The notes beneath the pieces are model-generated. The model had not been told where the DNA came from. It worked only from the letters and a program-made list of their open reading frames with translations, and made no database searches. A program made the position numbers and the translations under genes. Below, piece by piece: positions 38,798 through 48,203 of a stretch of DNA of 64,000 nt; position 1 is the first letter of the stretch; each line of letters begins with the position of its first letter. The stretch is from Drechslerella dactyloides (lineage: Eukaryota; Ascomycota; Orbiliomycetes; Orbiliales; Orbiliaceae): contig JAGTWJ010000003.1 of assembly GCA_020064725.1 (NCBI GenBank), positions 124,001 to 188,000 on the forward strand. The letters are read 5' to 3'.

Positions 38798-40705
38798 TTA
38801 TAGAGGTTTCGCTTGCAAGTGAACTTCAGTCAGCTGGTTGTCGCAAAAATCGCGGCTTGGGAAACTTACATTAAAATCTTCGTCGCTCAATGGCTGTGAG
38901 TCCCCGAAATTCAGGAGTGGTGCATTATATATGTCTGTCGTAATCCCGGCCATGTTCCCTGGATCGTTCCAGTCCGGGCTGATAACGACCTCATTGGAGA
39001 CAGTCGTATGAGGCTGCCGCTGCCTTCTGATTCTGCTCACAGTGGACTTGATGCCGCTCTGTGCCCGGCCTGGCAGATTTCGTAGAAACGTGGTGACGTT
39101 GCCAATTCTGTTCCTCCTGGGTCTCCCTACCGGCCTTGGAAGGGAGTTCGGGTTACTGGGCTGTTGCTGCTGCTGGCGGCTCCTGCCCTGGCGAGCATTG
39201 AGGTTGTTGGGGTCGAATTTCTGCTCTTCTTCCTCCTCGGCTACAGCCAGATTCACTCCCGGGCGCGGAGGTATATAGTTCGGATCAAGATTCGCGTTGA
39301 GATTGATTATAGGCCGCTGTAGCTCCGCGACTACATCATCGAGATATCGCTCAGAGCCTGCGCTGACATTCACCTCATCGGATATATCGGTGTCCTCCCG
39401 TTCGTCTCCTTGTATAACCCCGGGATCGCGGTTAGCCTCATCGATAAGCCTTCGGTACTCAATCTCTGCCAGTTCAGCATTGATTCGGGCTTGCTCTTCT
39501 GCCGTTGGTTCAAAGGCGTCCTGGAATATCTCATCATCGTCCTGATTGTCCAGTTCTTCCGGAATATCAATGATTCCGGCTGCCTCTCGCCCTATGATAG
39601 GAGCCAATATTATCAGTTAGTTGACTGTCATTCATCCCTAAAAAACAAGGGTTTTCTCTTTTCGTTCGAGAAGAACCGGACACCCCGTCCTCATATTCTC
39701 ACATAGAGCTTGTTCGCACTCCCGAATCTCTTCCTCGGTCCAATTGAGTTCCCAGTTGTCGTCGCGGTACTGCGGCTCCTCCGCGACCTCGTCGCCTGGT
39801 TCGATGATACCCCAAAATGGGGGCACATCCGCATACCCAAGACCGGGACCATCACCGGGACCATCAAGCCATATGCCACGGTTTAAGATGAACCCCATGC
39901 GCCTACCACAGGGGCTATACTTGGGTAGATCTGGGGGGCGACGAGGTAAGGGATTAAGTTGCCGAGATGATGCGAGCATCCTTCCGGCGTCCCCGGGGTT
40001 GCGCGTGAGCCCCGGAAATTGATCCCAGTCCGGCTCTGTGGGATCTGGGATGAAGGGAGCATATTCATATTCCTCACCATTGTTAACTTGCACCGTAGCT
40101 TGTTCTTGTAATTGTCCCTCTTGCGGGATTTGGACGTTGGACGCCTCTAGTGTCTGACCAGGATTTTGTAATGGAAGTTGCTCGGTGATCTGAACATCCT
40201 GTTCAATTCCTTCGTCGGTTCTAATCTGCTGCGAAAGATCGATGGGAGCCTGGATTTGGTCCCCCACAATCTCCCTTTCTGTCTGAACCTCATCGACCAG
40301 GTTCATAACTGGTCGAATAACATTAGGGCCATTCACCAGGCGAGATAGATCCAGTCTGCCGAGGGCTCCTGCCATGCCAAGGACTGGAATATCTTCCGGA
40401 TCAGTGGCAGGTCTCAGAGCCTGGAATGTAGGCGTCCCTTCTCCATTCTGTACGACGACTTCTTCGACTTGGTCGGCTAGGTTTATGTTGGTGTTCGGGG
40501 CGGCGTTTTGAGGATTGAGGTTAGGAGCGTTTTGAGGATTCGTTAGAGGGGCGAACGGATTGTACGCAGGGTTTTCCATCTGTCGCTTGAATAGGCTCTT
40601 CTGGCCGTCGTAGCTTGTCGAATGCGCCTGCTGTGGCGGCAGGTATCTTGCATTTCCGAGGCCTGGAAGCCCAATGGCCATTAGGAAGAAAACCTTATAG
40701 CCCAT
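38798..40705 (-). CDS. Secreted, largely disordered Gln/Asn/Pro-rich protein, unrecognised
   Basis: Two exons, 40705-39703 and 39591-38798, joined in phase across a 111-nt intron (donor GTGAGA, acceptor CATAG, CTAAC branch site), give 598 residues. MGYKVFFLMAIGLPGLGNA is a signal peptide, followed by a Kex2-like LFKR site near residue 40. The body is acidic and low in complexity: NPQNAPNLNPQNAAPN repeats, Gln-rich stretches, an EEEEEQ run and a QQQQQ run in a basic patch (GRSRQQQQQ .. RPVGRPRRNR). A short ordered block around ELNWTEEEIRECEQAL spans the intron. Cysteines are few. I do not recognise the family. The 3' end is uncertain: a GTAAGT donor after EDFN near 38872 could splice to a different, shorter C-terminus ending near 38780. 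It shares a promoter with the next gene. Confidence 0.7.
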
Positions 40706-41150
40706 TGTGGCGATCCCTGTTGGGGATTTATTGATCCTGGTTCGATATCGTATATACAATGTCGCCTGTCCACTCTGCCAGAGTCTCGTCCAGGTAGAAT
40801 GTAGCCGTGCATGGCCTGAATAACGTGTCACAGCCCGGTTTCCATATATGCCTGGCGGGGTCGAGGCAGTTTGAGCAGATCCCAAGCCTTAGATAGAAAG
40901 CGTCTTTGTACCGCATATTAACGCAATCAGCGATGGCTGCGAGTGGAAAGCTACAGATGGAATTGAGAGCTATCATGCTCTAGTGGATGAGCCCGTTCGT
41001 ACCCAGCTGCTAGCCGGTGCTCAGATATCTATAACCATCGTAGTTAGCTAACTCCGCGTAGGCGCATGAGCCTGGTTCTCGGACAACACGGGTTCTTGCA
41101 GTCCTTGTTGCATTTTTGTACGCCGCTGTCTGCGGCCGTAGCCACGCGCC
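40706..41150. promoter_or_regulatory. Shared intergenic promoter region of a divergent pair
   Basis: Only 445 bp separate the start codons of the minus-strand disordered secreted protein and the plus-strand protein at 41151. The spacing suggests shared or co-ordinated regulation. No specific binding site is claimed. Confidence 0.4.
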
Positions 41151-41962
41151 ATGGGGTCCTGCTGGTTGCAGTTTTCCTTCAACACACGTATCTGTTTCTA
41201 TATTTCCATTCTTTCTGTTTATGTGCTATGCTTCGGTACCGGCCTGGCCCGCTGTTGGATGCTGCTGTTGACCTTCTCCGGCGACGGTGGGCAATCGTCG
41301 TGGACAGCAGTCTATCAGCAGATAGGGTCCAATGGCACATCGGCCTATCAGGGCATTCCTACTAGCTCTAACGAGTGTATTGACAGCTGGTCGCCAATAA
41401 ATGTGAGTGCTCGAGAACTTCCCGATGTGATAGGATACTACCAAGCATGTAGCTCAGATGGCGGGCTAACGACTAACTTTGTTCAACTTTCAGGCACAGG
41501 TAGGTTCATATAAAAAGATAGACCCGATTAGACACATCCCAATAGTTTATATAACTTTGCGTAAAGTTGGATTACGAGCAGCTAGCGAGACTAACAATCG
41601 GTATACATGATGCATCGATGCACCTCTAGTACGTCAACAGCCAGTATGAATCAGGTTCCCGGGACCCGAAGGAGGCCCCAGACACACTCATCAAGTATAG
41701 CTTCACCGAAAGCGGCTATAACCCCAAGTGGTACCAACTATACTTGTACAACGACACCGTTTGTGAAGGCCTTGCACCTGAACCGGGATCCAACGAGATA
41801 TTTGACAAAGAAGAGAACCGGGCACATGCCGTGTATGACCTCTCAGGCCTCGCCGGAACAAGCGTGAAGAATCACAGACGGGTCAGAAGCTTTTATGTCG
41901 ATATCAGAACGCCGAGGTTACTCCACCAAGTCTCGGATGAGATGGACGGCCAGCCTTTATAG
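41151..41962 (+). CDS. Unrecognised protein with hydrophobic N-terminus
   Basis: Three exons, 41151-41499, 41567-41600 and 41641-41962, keep phase through a 34-nt middle exon and give 234 residues. The N-terminus is hydrophobic (ICFYISILSVYVLCF and, further on, CWMLLLTF) and could be a signal anchor. The rest is soluble-looking, with N-glycosylation sequons (NGTS, NVSA, NDTV), two Cys in the ECIDSW and QACSSD region and one at DTVCEG, and a YSFTESGYNPKWYQLYLYN block that looks like a folded beta-rich domain. No family was recognised. The start is uncertain: just upstream another frame reads like a signal peptide (VLAVLVAFLYAAVCGRSH) but has no ATG, so the true first exon may differ. Confidence 0.55.
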
Positions 41963-42270
41963 CGTGCAGTCAAATTGAGGCACGAACATGCGAATTGACT
42001 CTTGTGATCTTGGAGCAAGTTGAAACGCCAAGTGGGATATATGATAATTTTGTTGGACGTGCGCGTGGGTGCTCAACCGACCGATTGATCGATCGAATCT
42101 TAGTAACCTGGCGTCATCAACTTGAACCCGCTTGATACTGTATTGACCTCATCTATCAAGATACCTAGTGAACGATGCAACTCAACTCTACCCGGGTGCC
42201 CTCTGTCCGATATGATCCATCGGCATATCTGCTTTGGGTATCTGAATCTCCAATGAAACTTATCATATAC
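41963..42270. other. Convergent 3' intergenic stretch
   Basis: About 310 bp between the ends of two convergent genes. Nothing recognisable beyond presumed 3' untranslated sequence. Confidence 0.6.
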
Positions 42271-44788
42271 CTAGACGTGAAAGCTTCCTGCCCTCTGCCT
42301 CTGCACACCTCCATGCCTTTCCTTATATTCTCTCGCGCTCTCTACCCTTGCTAACCCAGTCGCCATCCCACCGCTGCCTTCAGGTCTACCGCCCAAACTG
42401 GCTAATACAACGGCGCTGTCCGCTGTAAGTGAATCCATAGCACTGAGCTCCATCTCTGCGAACCATCGCTTGAAGTACACCCATCTGAGGGGTATTAGCG
42501 CACAAATCAATAACGGGAACCCAACGGCTGCAACCGTTTGCGATATTGCCACACAAATTACAACGGATAATAGCTGAAGGAATATGTATAGTGTGATTTT
42601 CTTGGATGGAACCTTGTACAAAGGGTCATCCGGTGGGCGGAAGCGGCTTTCAGTAATGAGATGGACGAGCTTGTGCGTAATTCCGTTACCTTCGATCGAA
42701 CCCCACTAGAAAAAGGTCAGAGTTCCGACTATATTTCAAGGCCGCCAGTGGGATTGCAGGATTTCTACAAGAAATTAACTTACCCCAACGGTCAGAAACA
42801 CACCCGCAAAGATAGTTCGCGGCATTGTGCCGAGCACTACAAGCAACGGCCTTGTCATCGTCCCAAAGAGCAGCAGCGCCATTGTAATATGCGTCACTCG
42901 CTGTTCGACAACATTTAAGATCCGCACCTTTGGTCTTCGTATTTCCTCGCCTTCGACATCTTCTGTTCTAATGACCTGTAGATCTGTCTGATACACGCAA
43001 AGCGAGTCTGTGTGAACCGGGGCCTGCGGAACAAGGCCGTTTGGAAGAGGAATCCCAATCACCCCAGATACAAATGAGGTGCATCCGAGAAGGAAGAAGT
43101 CCCAGTGAAAGCCGCCAGGCTTCTTCAACGGGTACTGTTTCGCCTGAGCTGTCAAGCTGCTGACATTCTAAAATAAGTGGTGTCAGTACCGCTCCTCAGA
43201 TGGAAATAGTGAATGGGCAGGACTTGCATGATCATAATAGAAGAGCACAGTGACCAAGAGTCCAAAGGGCATCGCAGCGAACACCCACTTCACTTCGAGG
43301 TTCCAAAAGTCAACCTGGACAAACTTTCACTTAGCATGTCATGGAAATGCGACCGCAACGGTATCTGCAGGCATATACTTACAACCCAGTCTCGATCGGT
43401 GGACGGCCTGTAGGCCTGAGTGATCGGGAGCAGCTGGGTGTGTATGTCCTTCAGCGTCCCCGGTATATGACAGAAACCGACCCAGAATATAGTTGCAATC
43501 TAGATATGTCGAATCAACCTCAGATTCTCTCAGGATGACAATAGAGACATCTTAGATAGAAGGTGGCTTACAGGATAGGCATAATCTGCGACAAAGCCGC
43601 GAACGGCAGGGTTGAAAAATAGCCCTGATCCAAACTTTTCGAGTGTATAGACGGACCCAAAATACAAAATGGCCACGACGATGCCCATAAAGCCACTGGT
43701 AGGATTTTGATCAAACTCTGCTACTAACTCCTCAACGCCCTTGACTTCAAGTTCCTTTAGTCTCAGCACGTCAACCTGGATGAACTTGAATGAGGTATGC
43801 ACTTACTCAAATAGATGATTCCAACATACATGCCGAAAGTCTCGCTCGAAAAATCCGTGACATATCGCATGTAATCGCATAAATTCGTAATTGCGACGAG
43901 CCAATGGAAGACTGCTGTCCAGATTCCAGTCCACGCCATGAATTGCGGGTATATGGTGTCATCGTACGGCGTGATGATCTTATATATCGTATAATTGAAC
44001 AGCGAAATGAGCCCTGAATCGGGTTAATCGAGCTTCCATGGTGAGATATTCGGGACTGGTTGCGGGATTTCTGGGTCGAACTAGATACCTGTTACTCTAC
44101 CGGGAGTCAGCGAATATTTCATTAGACATATTGTAATAAACCGGTGGGAAACTACCCAACAATGGTAATCGGTTGTGCGCTGAAAAGACCAAAAATTCCA
44201 GCCGCAAGGGCAGAGGAAAGTAGGCCCTCGTTGATACCATAAAAATGACCCGTCCTGCGATACATATCAAGTGTATACGCTAATGCCGGCAGAAGGCTAT
44301 ATGCCACGCTGTATTATTAGCCTTTGCCTATTGAGCAAGATGCGTGAGACCGACTTGACAAAGTAGATCCGAATTGTGCTTGCGACCGCTCGGTATGTCA
44401 GCGCGTCGGTGAAGTCGCTCGCATAGTACGGTAACCGGCGTTTGATGTCGTGATAAATGCCGCGAAATGGCCGGAGCAATCGATACCTCCGCCATCCTTG
44501 AGCGCCGGCGTATGTGTACGGATTAATTGGTTCGTAGACACTCTCGTGCGTCTTTTCGCGCGCGAGGCCGTTGCCTGCATCGGGTTCACTGCTGTCTCCC
44601 GAGTCGTTCGCTGCTAAACGAATCCGGTGCGCCGACCGATCGGAGATACCGCCCTTGACGTTCTCGGGGCTGACTACTGAGGAATCGACAGAATTGATCG
44701 AGAGGGCGTCTTCCGGTGTAACAGTTGACGGGTCGTTGACGTCGCGGCGGTTTTGTGCCTGGCGAAATTGCTGGAGTTCGCGATCCAT
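42271..44788 (-). CDS. SLC4-family anion transporter, Bor1/bicarbonate-transporter-like
   Basis: A multi-exon plasma-membrane transporter of the SLC4 (HCO3-/borate) family. The N-terminal cytosolic region of about 110 residues starts at MDRELQQFRQAQ and is followed by RPFRGIYHDIKRRLPYYASDFTDAL, the block that precedes the first membrane segment in fungal Bor1 proteins. Later exons carry GINEGLLSSALAAGIFGLFSAQPITIVGVTG (the conserved core of the transport domain), the FMAWTGIWTAVFHWLVAITN segment, FNPAVRGFVADYAYP, WVFAAMPFGLLVTVLFYYDHNVSSL, and FLLGCTSFVSGVIGIPLPNGLVPQAPVHTDSL. The last exon (42621-42271) holds the final membrane segments and a basic C-tail ending SFHV. I count several introns (near 44330, 44150, 44050, 43800, 43550, 43400, 43180, 42770 and 42660) but have not fixed every boundary. 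Borate or bicarbonate as substrate is by family. No disrupted exon was noticed. Confidence 0.9.
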
Positions 44789-45303
44789 TGCAAAGCCAAA
44801 ACTTTGGGCGCAACTAGCCTGGCGGGAAGATTATAACAGCACGCTCAGAGGCTAAACTGATGAGCGCGCTGGATAAAGCTGGAGCATTGTAGCCTTCGAC
44901 TGCGGAATCGGGCGCACAAGGCGATTGTAGGGATAATTTGTGGATCGTACGATCGAGATTCGATGGCGATGGCGAGTGAGTGCTCGAGTAGTTACAGCGG
45001 GAATGCTGCGATCACGCAGAAAGAGTGTGAAGAATTGCTCAATTAAGTAAACTTTAGCTTCAGGTACCAAAGGGGTCTAAGCCCAAAGTAGCAAGGGCAG
45101 CTTCGTCGGGAGCCCAATTAACAGCCAATCATAGATCGATCTTTCATAGAGGCTATTTCGGAGATGCTCCGGATAACTCGGCGGATCTGAGGGACATCTT
45201 CGAATTTTCTATCCGCGAACTTCGTTTGAGATATTATGGCGGCCTCAATTGGTAATATAAGGCACGTTTCTGATTAGTTTACATGCAAGTTTATTCCCAT
45301 TCG
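44789..45303. other. Intergenic stretch
   Basis: About 515 bp, holding the promoter of the SLC4 gene and the 3' end of the Dabb gene; nothing else recognised. Confidence 0.6.
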
Positions 45304-45721
45304 TTATTCCTCGTCCGTGACGCTCTCCATGAAAACAGTCATGATGTCTTCCAACTTGTCAGATGCAACTGCCTTGAGGGCCTTATGAGCGGCGCACTCA
45401 GCGTCATAGTATTCCATGTCTTCCATGTTGGCGAAGACACTGATTGCACACAGATTGAAGCCTTTGGCTCTCGGATCGTTCTTAGTCTTGCCAGCACTGA
45501 GGGATAGTATGTATGGCTTGCCGTTCTGATTTTGTGGCTCTTCATATTAGCGTCCGATAATGTTCGCAATTGCATGTTGAATGGAATGAGCTTTAATGGT
45601 TGGGAGGCCGAATTCGTACCTTCAATGCATCCTGCTTCACCTTTTTGTATTGTTCCAGGATAATATCTTGGTGCGCCTCGTCTGGCACTTTGAAAAGGGT
45701 TACCCGTTTGATTGGAGCCAT
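45304..45721 (-). CDS. Small stress-response A/B-barrel (Dabb) domain protein
   Basis: Two exons, 45721-45620 and 45537-45304, give 111 residues. MAPIKRVTLFKVPDEAHQDIILEQYKKVKQDALK resembles the first strand and helix of the dimeric alpha/beta-barrel fold; the second half, KPYILSLSAGKTKNDPRAKGFNLCAISVFANMEDMEYYDAECAAHKALK, has the typical strand-helix order with F/Y-rich strands and an AHKAL helix. Family members form homodimers and include plant stress proteins and some fungal polyketide cyclases, but nothing nearby suggests a biosynthetic cluster. Function unknown; cytosolic by lack of a signal. Confidence 0.85.
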
Positions 45722-46232
45722 AGCGCTATATAGCTACAATATCTTCTCGACTTGATATATCGATAAGTGACGTGGGGATGAGAATCGAGGATTTAGGATG
45801 TGGGGCTGTGGTCAAGAATTTCCAACCTAGAGCTCCCACAACGGCGTGTCTATTCTCTTTACCTTATATACAACTGCAAAGCTGACGGAACTAAGACGAG
45901 GGCTTGATATATATAAACTAGGGCAGCATCCGACTCGCGCCCCCCGCCTAGATGATCTCGATATATTTCCTCGGTAAGAAATTTGCAAGCTGAGCTAATT
46001 ATTAACTAGATTGCTCGAAACGAGCCATCGCAAGCAGTAGGAACTTAAAGGTTTGCAGATTGATTTGGCGGTTATCTGCGGCAAGGACCCTTGGCTTGGG
46101 CTAAGCTGCGATAGGTGCTCTGCAACACAAAAAAAAAAACAGTTTGGGATTCTGGTCAGTATAAGACTAGAAGGCCGCGCTGCGGCACTTAAACCCGACT
46201 GCACTGTATATCTATATCTATAGGTAATATTT

Positions 46233-46330
46233 CAGACGCTGTAAAGAGAGACGCCTTGCAGTCGGCGCCTTATATGTGGTGGGTGGTGGGGCATATATAA
46301 GGCGCCGACTGCAAGGCGTCTCTACGTCTG
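46233..46330. repeat. Perfect 29-bp inverted repeat with G-rich loop (hairpin)
   Basis: The arm AGAGACGCCTTGCAGTCGGC.. at 46247-46275 is matched exactly in reverse complement at 46295-46323, with a 19-nt G/T-rich spacer. The pairing resumes outside an asymmetric bulge with CAGACG (46233-46238) and CGTCTG (46325-46330). No target-site duplication is evident next to the arms. It could be a foldback element, a terminator-like or small-RNA precursor hairpin, or a recent inverted duplication. Confidence 0.9.
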
Positions 46331-46335
46331 CATCT

Positions 46336-46337
<2 letters not shown>

Positions 46338-46372
<35 letters not shown>

Positions 46373-46379
46373 ACCTCTG
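46338..46379 (+). repeat. Hexamer tandem repeat
   Basis: Six copies of CCTGTG followed by degenerate CTGTAC/CTCTGT copies, starting 14 bp after the inverted repeat. Confidence 0.9.
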
Positions 46380-47675
46380 TCTGTACCTTTGCTGTCCGTC
46401 TGTGCCTAGCTATATCGTCATCTGCATCTATTGCTAGCTACTTAATTGCTAAATATTTCTAGAAGCCTCTAGAAACCAAAACAACACAAATTCTTGGGGG
46501 GCCGCCCCCACCGCTCTCTATATATAACTTAGTATTAGTAAAGTAATAATTATATAGTATAGATTATTAAGTGAGTATAACAAAGACCTTCCTGGCAGTC
46601 GGGCACCAGATTTCAAGTTTCCGCATGTCACGTCGTTCACTTCAACTCGTCGACTGTTCGTGCTATTCCTTGGGCGGTTCCTTTCAAATAGAAGCCTGTA
46701 TAAAGCAGCTCCGGAATACATATAAAAATTATGGATAGGTGTTCAGATTGTGATGTTCCTTTAAACTGGATAAGTACACAGCTGCACAGTATACGCGTAT
46801 TGATACTGTGTCTTTGGTGCTCGCCATGCTGTGCTAGCTACTTCTTAGATATTGCGCTAGAAATCACGCATATATGAGTAACCAAATAGTATATTTGGGA
46901 CAAAGGAGTGATTAATAGCAGATCATCGTCTCGAACAGATATGCCAACAACTGGCAATATTAATTATACTTCATACTAGCTGGCGGTTACTGTGCACGTG
47001 TGTGTACATATATATACGTATGTGTCAGCTGTCAGTTGAGGATGTTGATGATTCATTTTCACGCAGTTCTAATGCGGGAATACGTATCTGATACCATCTG
47101 GACGAGACCACGTCAGAATATTTAGAAGCCACGCGAGGACTCATCGTGTGTGACCGGCAGACGTGGCTGTTTTACATGGTTCTGCGACGCCGACGACGTA
47201 CCGAGGAACTGAATTCGAGTATTCGTCTTCAATTCATCCTAACCGTAATCCGAGGTGTGTTTGAAGCTGTCTTCAAAACTTCTAAATGCTTGTTAATGGA
47301 TGCACGATCGAAGCCTGAACTTTTGTATTCGTAAACAAACGCGGATGCGTAAGGCTCGTGTGCTGAATTTATTGATCGAGAACTCCATTGCCCAATATAT
47401 CCATTACAAAATAGTAGAAAACGAAATTCCGGTCCCAAAGAACTAAGCCGTTAGACTAGCCAACCTCATTCTGGCACTCAGTCAGGCGGGCTGCGGGACG
47501 AGAAGCTAATATATTATACATAAAGCAGGTAGAATAATGGGTGTTTGACCGGCAATTTTTTCGAGGCAACCGGGATCTCGATTGCCTTCCTGACGGAGAC
47601 ATATGCTTGTCTGTGCAGCCGGTGACTTGGTCTTCGTTAAAGTCGTTTCGATGTCTCGTCTGAACTTTGCTCGTC

Positions 47676-48203
47676 TTATGCCACTATGGCCATAACAGCC
47701 GCCAGGACACCAGCCAGGGCAAACCCGGATGCGGGTGAGACGGCGCCGGCACCGCCAATAAGAAGTGTTTGGCTCGCAGAGGCGGATGGAGGAGATCCGG
47801 GGCCGCCGCCAGTGGTGGTAGTAGCGTTGCTGCCGATGTTAATGTTCACCGGGGTGGTGCTTAGAGTGGTGGGGATCGAGAGTGTGTAAGCAGTCTTGGT
47901 AGTGTTTAAGGGCACGGTCGTTGGGAGCGTTCTTGGTGCGCAGTCGGTGCCAACGACGGTTGCTGTGACCCATACGGTCTCTACGGAGAGGAAAATTATG
48001 TTAGAAGGCCGTTAAAAGAACGTTGGGAATGTCGTTTTTTTTTTTTGGAGGGAGGAGGGGGAGAATTTCTTATGCATGCACTGTATCGGCATTTGCGTAC
48101 AAGAATATGGATATGCATCAATGTTGATTATATGGTACTTACGTTGTGCGGCAACAGCAGCGGCGAGAGTGGATATAGTAAGAGTGATAGCGGAGAATCG
48201 CAT
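47676..48203 (-). CDS. Small secreted GPI-anchor-like protein
   Basis: Two exons, 48203-48143 and 47980-47676, encode 121 residues. A signal peptide (MRFSAITLTISTLAAAVAAQ) is followed by a Thr/Val-rich segment with one Cys (QTVWVTATVVGTDCAP), one NTTK and one NATT sequon, a Thr-Gly-Gly/Pro-Ser linker, and a C-terminal hydrophobic stretch (SGFALAGVLAAVMAIVA) ending the protein, as expected for GPI attachment. It is probably a small cell-wall or plasma-membrane surface protein. The family is not recognised beyond this pattern, which is common in filamentous ascomycetes. Confidence 0.8.

Larger units (their letters stand above)
45722..47675. other. Gene-free stretch with an inverted repeat and a tandem repeat
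   Basis: About 1.95 kb. Only short frames (at most 69 codons). It contains the hairpin at 46233-46330, the hexamer repeat at 46338-46379, a G/C-rich near-palindrome at about 46494-46511, and AT-rich sequence with runs of TATA around 46515-46560. Confidence 0.65.

Noticed and set aside
39785..39815. GGTTCGAT-type tRNA B-box-like string
   Set aside because: It lies in the coding sequence of the disordered secreted protein and no cloverleaf can be drawn around it.
14300..46000. Possible biosynthetic gene cluster (tyrosinase, reductase, Dabb protein)
   Set aside because: No polyketide synthase, peptide synthetase, terpene synthase or cluster regulator is present, and these genes are tens of kb apart among unrelated genes.
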